This document shows positions 24,558 to 64,000 of a DNA stretch of 64,000 bases, in pieces. How positions within the stretch are numbered: position 1 is the stretch's first letter; every line of letters starts with the position of its first letter. The notes under the pieces are model-generated. The model was not told the origin of the DNA. It worked only from the letters and a program-made list of their open reading frames with translations, and ran no database searches. A program made the translations under genes and the position numbers. Origin of the DNA: Tubulanus polymorphus (Eukaryota; Nemertea; Palaeonemertea; Tubulaniformes; Tubulanidae); NCBI RefSeq assembly GCF_964204645.1, contig NC_134027.1:5010485-5074484 (forward strand), read 5' to 3'.

Positions 24558-27500
24558 TCAAGTTGGTTCAGATACATGTGCGTTTCCATTAACGTTCGAG
24601 AATGGCTGCTGTTGTTCGGTGAGATGAGTTTTTTCCTGTTGACGAAGCTTCTTACAATGCCACCACATGTATAACGGATGCCCATACGAGATAATTTGTA
24701 AACCAACCAACATCAGATTCGCCTGAAAATGATATTAGATTTCCTGGTGGTAAAACAAGCATGTCAAAGTATATACTAGAGTTGAGCACGTGACGCATAG
24801 TAAATGATACTTACATAGAAAGGTTTGTTGTTCAGTACACCTTTTACAAAAAGGAATAGAGGTATTTGAAGAAAACTAAACAATGCAGAAACCGTCATAT
24901 ACAGACCAAATAATTTACCAAAATGCTCAGCCGGAAATCTGTAACAGATATGATATACGAATTAAGATTCATTTATTACAAATGATAGTAAATTTCTATG
25001 TGGAGTCAGTGATACTTACACTTTAGCAATGAAGGCCGAATTAGGCCCATAAAGGAGGGCTCTGTGAACGGTGTGCAGAAAACAGGTGACATATTGCAAA
25101 GGAAGTACAGGAATACAAGCACCAATTGACAGCAATAAGCCAACAGAAGTATCAAGTACAAATGATGGAATACAAGCCTTAATCTTCGCTGAAAAAAGAA
25201 ACAATTTGAACCATTGAATTTCTGATCTGAAACGATCGACACTATGCATAGTAAACTCGTGGTCCAGGGACACAATGCCCACTTTGAAAGTCATTTGAGA
25301 ATGCTTGACACTGACAATTTCAATACTCAGTGCCCCTTGTTGAACATATTGAACCTGTCACTTTCAAAGAACAAATTACCTTCGGGCTAATTTCTGGGCA
25401 ACAAATGTATCTTGGGGCCATACATAGCATATCAAGACAATACATCAAAGCAAAGGTCGAAACCTTTCCAGAAAACTAGATTCTATCTACAGATAGATGG
25501 ATTGGAGATGGATGAACCAACACAAGTTTCTATAGACTAACCTATTCTAAGATTATGTTCATTCTTGTCTACTCTATCCATAAGTCGACCACTCAATGGT
25601 GCTAAGAACATACTAGCAATTGACATAACTGAGAAGATACCAGTGAAATGACTGACTGAAAAGACATATTACATAAAATATTGAGAAGATTTATAATATC
25701 TCATATCATCTATCATCGGTATCGAATGCTGAATCAATTGGAAACATTGAACTTAATGCTGTTCATGAAAAATCTGTTGAATCAGATGAAATCATGGATT
25801 TAACTGATCCAAATTGAGCAGGGTCTACCATTGTATGATTGAAAGCATCGCAAACATACCAGTGGCTTTATCACCATTTGACATATCAGTGATCCAAACA
25901 TGAAATAATGACATGAAGAACCAATTGCGAAGTCGCTGCACACAAACCCACAATACATCACTGATAAGAAGTGGATTGAGTAAAATTCGCCTGAAAATAT
26001 TTGTAGAAACAACAACTGAATAAGTGAAATCCCGATAGAAACTTAAACAGGAATTAAATAGAAAGCTGCGTGAGAACCTGAAATTACGGGTTTCATATTC
26101 GCTGTATAACGATAAATTGTCTGATTGAGTTTCAGCGAGATCTTCTTTCACCAGATCATGATCGATGAAATCGCACAATGATGAAGCTTTTCCAAATATA
26201 AGTTCGTTTTTCTGCAGCTGGTTTAGATGCGGAGCACTGAAAAGATGGCACATTACATTTACGTTTAAATATCTAGTGGAAAATATACCAGCTAATACAA
26301 CAGTCAAACCCGCTTATAATCTAGATTGGCTTAGTCCGGATTTTGGTCCAATCCACACAATATTTGCAGTCCATTTGTTTATTAATCCGGATTTCCCATA
26401 AACCGGCTGAATTTTGTTCGTCCCAAATGATCCGAATTAAGCGGATTCTACTGTATTTGTTACCTTGAGAACATTTTACTTCGTAAGTCGTGTTTTGGTA
26501 AATCAAGGAATTTATTACACACTTCTTGATTTTCGTCGTCCCGTTGCTGTTCAGGCTCATGATTTGTATCGCTCTTCTTTCTACAACATCTGCTTATGCG
26601 TTTCATCATTTTGGTGGAATAATCAGGCGGCGCCGGTGACGGTATGCGACTCTTTGGAAAAAAGATGAACGTGCTAGGTATTACCATACACGAGAAAAGT
26701 ACAGCAATGAAAATGAAACACGCGTGCAGTGAAACGTTTCCATATTCATACGCAAACTGAAAATAAAATTTATAGCGTTATACATCTCTGTAATAAATTT
26801 ATCTCATTAGATATCTCAATATCATTTATGTGCTTTGACAATTCAGGTACCTTGACTAGAACAAATCCAAATGAGCTCGAATCAAAACCACCAGTGTATA
26901 AAGCAATAATTGTACATTTGTATGCAGGTAGCAAATTAGCTATCTGCATATTGGTGAACAAAATGTAATATCCGGCAAATGACAGCAAGATGATACTGGG
27001 ATAAGTAAATATCGAATATTCTGAAGAAGCAAAATGAAAAATATTCAAAATCTTATTTATCTAAATCAAGAAGAAATAATCCCATTTTGAAAATAAGAAA
27101 AAGTGCGATACATATCAGATTCAAGATACAGTATAGCTGACTCAATTCTGATCGGTTTTATTCGGATTTTCACTTATTTCAGACAAAAATTTCCAGTCCC
27201 TTCTATTCAAATGAGAGCATATAATTCGGATTTTGCTTAATTTCGACAAAATTTTCCAGTCCCAGGTGATCCAAATTAAGAGAGTTCTACTGTAGGCTAA
27301 TTCAAATCAACTGCCTAATCAATAATTCATGCAACATAGGGCAATCGGAATCATTATCTACTAACCTGGCTTGATAAACGCTATCGTTAGAAATGACACC
27401 AGGCTTCCAATTCTGAAAGAAATTACACAACGGTATAAAAAATTGACTGAAGAAACCTTATTTTGAAATGGAAATTCAATAACAATGACTGAGCTACTAC

Positions 27501-27903
27501 TTGTTTCTAAATTAACTTATTATAGAAAGGAAATCTTTCTGTTTGCATGAACTTACATGGATATAAGCCGGCAAATCCTGGTTCCAAACCTATCATACAG
27601 AACTCCAGTAAGGAACAATGATGCTCCAGTGATCACTGTAGCTAGAGTAAATATCTGCTGAAATGTGAAATCTCTCTCTGGGCAGGAATCATCGAGGTCT
27701 GTGGCGTCGGAGCTATTCCTCGCAATTGAAGATGTGTTATTTTCCGTTCCATTTTCCACGCTCCGCAAACAATATGAAGCAAAGTATCCTTCTTTCCTTA
27801 AGACAAACTCAAGAGATGGCCAACCAAATATCTGTCCAGCAAACAAGGCTACTTCTGCAAATCCCCAAGCTATGATCACTCGGTGCATTAAATTCTTTGC
27901 CAT
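24558..27903 (-). CDS. SLC43A3: SLC43A3-like equilibrative nucleobase transporter, copy B
   Basis: Second SLC43A3/ENBT1-type MFS transporter, a tandem paralogue of the gene at 11701-16545. Exons: 27903-27557, 27412-27366, 27020-26851, 26756-26464, 26236-26078, 25990-25860, 25655-25542, 25188-25020, 24938-24815 and 24722-24558, giving about 572 aa (601 if the 87-nt intron at 25991-26077 is kept). Marks: IFGWPSLEFVLRKEGYF, NMQIANLLPAYKCTIIALY with GGFDSSS (close to the human SLC43A3 segment), LLYGPNSAFIAKV and FPAEHFGKLFGLY. Borders and phases match copy A in the N- and C-terminal halves. Only the loop region is split differently, and the loop is much shorter. ATG 27903 lies just inside an exon preceded by TACTCCAG, so a 5'UTR intron separates it from the promoter shared with NUDT21. 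Confidence 0.92.
25262..25345 (-). repeat. Second fragment of the 31.5-32.7 kb element family, in copy B
   Basis: On the plus strand this stretch reads TCCAGGGACACAATGCCCAC, then GACAATTTCAATACTCAGTGCCCC. On the minus strand it parallels the right end of the NUDT21 intron 2 element, including sequence outside that element's terminal inverted repeat (GGTGTCCCTGGA). It lies in the intron between exons 7 and 8 of SLC43A3 copy B. Confidence 0.65.
26301..26453. mobile_element. pogo/Tc1-like MITE in SLC43A3 copy B (older copy)
   Basis: A 153-bp palindromic element that starts CAGTCAAACCCGCTTA and ends, as reverse complement, CAGTAGAATCCGCTTAATTC. The 'CAGT..AA.CC.CTTA' termini are typical of pogo/Tigger-type Tc1-mariner MITEs. 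The flanks are AA and TA, so the TA duplication has decayed on one side. It lies in an intron. Confidence 0.7.
27129..27292. mobile_element. pogo/Tc1-like MITE with intact TA duplication in SLC43A3 copy B
   Basis: A 164-bp element flanked exactly by TA on both sides, with outer ends CAGT and ACTG. Its right terminus (reverse complement CAGTAGAACTCTCTTAATTT) is related to the MITE at 26301-26453. It lies in the intron between exons 2 and 3. Confidence 0.75.
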
Positions 27904-28839
27904 GATCACCTGGAGTAAATTCAGTTAGTTACCTAATCGTTGGTGGAAAGCTTTTTATAATTGGGTGAGCTTCTACCAACAGCATGGTTTGTGAAAAAAT
28001 CCAATTGTGAAACTAAACCACAGACAGGTTACTGACTAGAGAAAATTGAACAGTGTCAGTGTTTCGAATCAGGCTTTATTGTGATTAAAGTCACACAGAT
28101 ATGTGCATAGGCCTACCCTATGTCATTAATCCTCAAGCCTTTTTTTACAAAGGTAGGCTGCACTGGTAAGTTAAAAGACAAAATGAATGAAGAAATGACA
28201 ACAACAGTGGCACTTTCTCATCGAAGACAAATTTGAAAAAAGAATTGTTAAAAAATAGGCAAATCATTTTAGGTTTATCGATCTTTACAAAACTCACTCG
28301 GCTGTTCTATTCGAGTATTCTACTTTTGACTACTACTACAAACTGGACTGGACTGATGGACTGATTGATGATGAGACGGGAGTCGAGAGTGCAGTAATTT
28401 TCATCACGTGTTCTTCTTTTATTATACAGTTGGCACTTTGTCTTTATTGTTTTTGCACTTTTGACATACATAACAAACACTACTGTTTGCAAAAAATTCG
28501 ATCAAAGGTCGCAAATCTCAACGAATTTGATAGTTCTAGCGAACGAACTTATTACTCACATGCCACAGTATGAACGTTGAGGGGTGAAGTTAGTTGACAT
28601 GTTCGCCGCTAACGAGATTTATAGGAGCAGCACTTGACGGTAAAGATCTAACACCGGCGTGGCTAACGAGTCACATATCAAGAAAACATAAAATTTCCTA
28701 TACTAATTACATAATTGATACAAATGTTTCTATCAAGCAGTAATGAGGTATAGTATATAAAGAGGTGACAAAAAGTTGGCCGCGAATATTGGAAATTAAA
28801 TACAGGATTCGAACTCACTCACGCTTCGAAATAGGCTAA

Positions 28840-28851
28840 TGCGCATGCGCA
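28840..28851. promoter_or_regulatory. NRF-1-type site in the SLC43A3-B / NUDT21 divergent promoter
   Basis: TGCGCATGCGCA matches the NRF-1 consensus (YGCGCAYGCGCR) and is perfectly palindromic. It sits 12 bp upstream of the NUDT21 ATG, in the 960-bp gap between the divergent start codons of SLC43A3 copy B and NUDT21. NRF-1 sites are common in housekeeping bidirectional promoters; use here is inferred. Confidence 0.7.
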
Positions 28852-28862
28852 TAAATATAACA

Positions 28863-63437
<34,575 letters not shown>

Positions 63438-64000
63438 GCATTGGACCTAATGGTGATTGCAAGAATAGACACAGCATCATTTAGTGAAACTTTGAAAGCA
63501 TGTGTCGTCGACCTTTTCGGAAAAGAACAAAATAATAGTGATGATTATGTTAGTTTGGATTAAAAATGCATTTGTCTCGAATTTTTCATGAATGTCGTAA
63601 AATAAACATTAACTTTGTACTTGTAAAAATGATTGTGTTAGACTTGTAAATTTACCATGTATTCTTTGAACAACAACACTCTTGAGTTTGTTCAGGAGTT
63701 TACTTCTGAAGTTTATCATGATCTCTCATGAATTAGAGATTTTTTTAATTTGTATCTATTGATGAGATGATATATTGTTCCTTCAAGTTTTGTTCAACTG
63801 AAGTGTGTCAAGACCAGATGCCAGTACCATGTTGTGAATTGGCGTAATCGAAAATGAACTATTTTGATTTGAGTTAAATTTGATTATGTGGCAGCTGTAG
63901 GACAGATCCTAATTTAAATCCAGAAATTAGTCATTTTCGGTATCAAAGATTATCACAAATTGTACATTAAGACTTTTAAGTCTGTATCCTGGAATAAGCC
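63438..64000 (+). other. NUDT21: NUDT21 3'UTR (runs to or past the window end)
   Basis: AT-rich sequence after the NUDT21 stop. A poly(A) signal AATAAA is at 63601-63606. No TGTA occurs between the stop codon and this signal. Four TGTA motifs follow at 63616, 63622, 63645 and 63658. A variant AATAAG is near 63993. Confidence 0.7.
63601..63606 (+). terminator. NUDT21: Proximal poly(A) signal of NUDT21
   Basis: AATAAA, 164 nt after the stop codon and in the sense orientation. It is the only canonical signal seen before the window ends. Confidence 0.65.

Overview
The window is nuclear DNA from an animal, most likely a marine invertebrate. The genes are split by many short, consensus GT-AG introns, the intergenic DNA is AT-rich, and small inverted-repeat transposons are common. 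An antistasin-like gene and the element types fit a lophotrochozoan or similar bilaterian, but no species can be named from the sequence. All gene models below were built by hand: splice sites were chosen so that reading phase closes from exon to exon and the protein matches the known family.

Layout. (1) 126-2140, minus: the first six coding exons of ACSF3, the mitochondrial malonyl-CoA synthetase; its 3' part lies off the left edge. (2) 4048-8752, minus: a complete 14-exon heat shock factor gene (HSF1 type, about 533 aa). (3) 11701-16545 and 24558-27903, both minus: two tandem paralogues of SLC43A3, an MFS equilibrative nucleobase transporter. They share exon borders but differ greatly in the central cytoplasmic loop. 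(4) 23112-23898, plus, between the two transporters: a small secreted antistasin-like protein with two nearly identical cysteine-rich repeats, plus a TATA box and a poly(A) signal. (5) 28863-63437, plus: NUDT21 (CFIm25, cleavage factor Im 25 kDa subunit). It is head-to-head with the second SLC43A3 copy and has a perfect NRF-1-type site just before its ATG.

The main structural finding is that NUDT21 does not end at 33.6 kb. Its last seven codons (R/FNFIYN, stop) lie in a 22-base coding exon at 63416-63437. Nearly half the window (33623-63415, about 29.8 kb) is therefore the final intron of a gene whose other introns are 89 bp to 2.2 kb. This intron holds MITEs, an uninterrupted (CTG)28 tract, other CTG/CAG tracts, a 27-bp tandem duplication and a few unassigned exon-like ORFs, but no nested gene I can name. 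The 3'UTR has a proximal AATAAA without upstream UGUA, followed by a cluster of four UGUA motifs, the element bound by the NUDT21 protein itself.

Mobile DNA includes a 1,130-bp foldback element with an exact 8-bp target duplication (hAT-like) in NUDT21 intron 1, a 1.24-kb element with an internal 153-bp tandem array in intron 2 (relatives elsewhere in the window), two pogo/Tc1-like MITEs in the second SLC43A3 copy, and two further MITEs in the giant intron.
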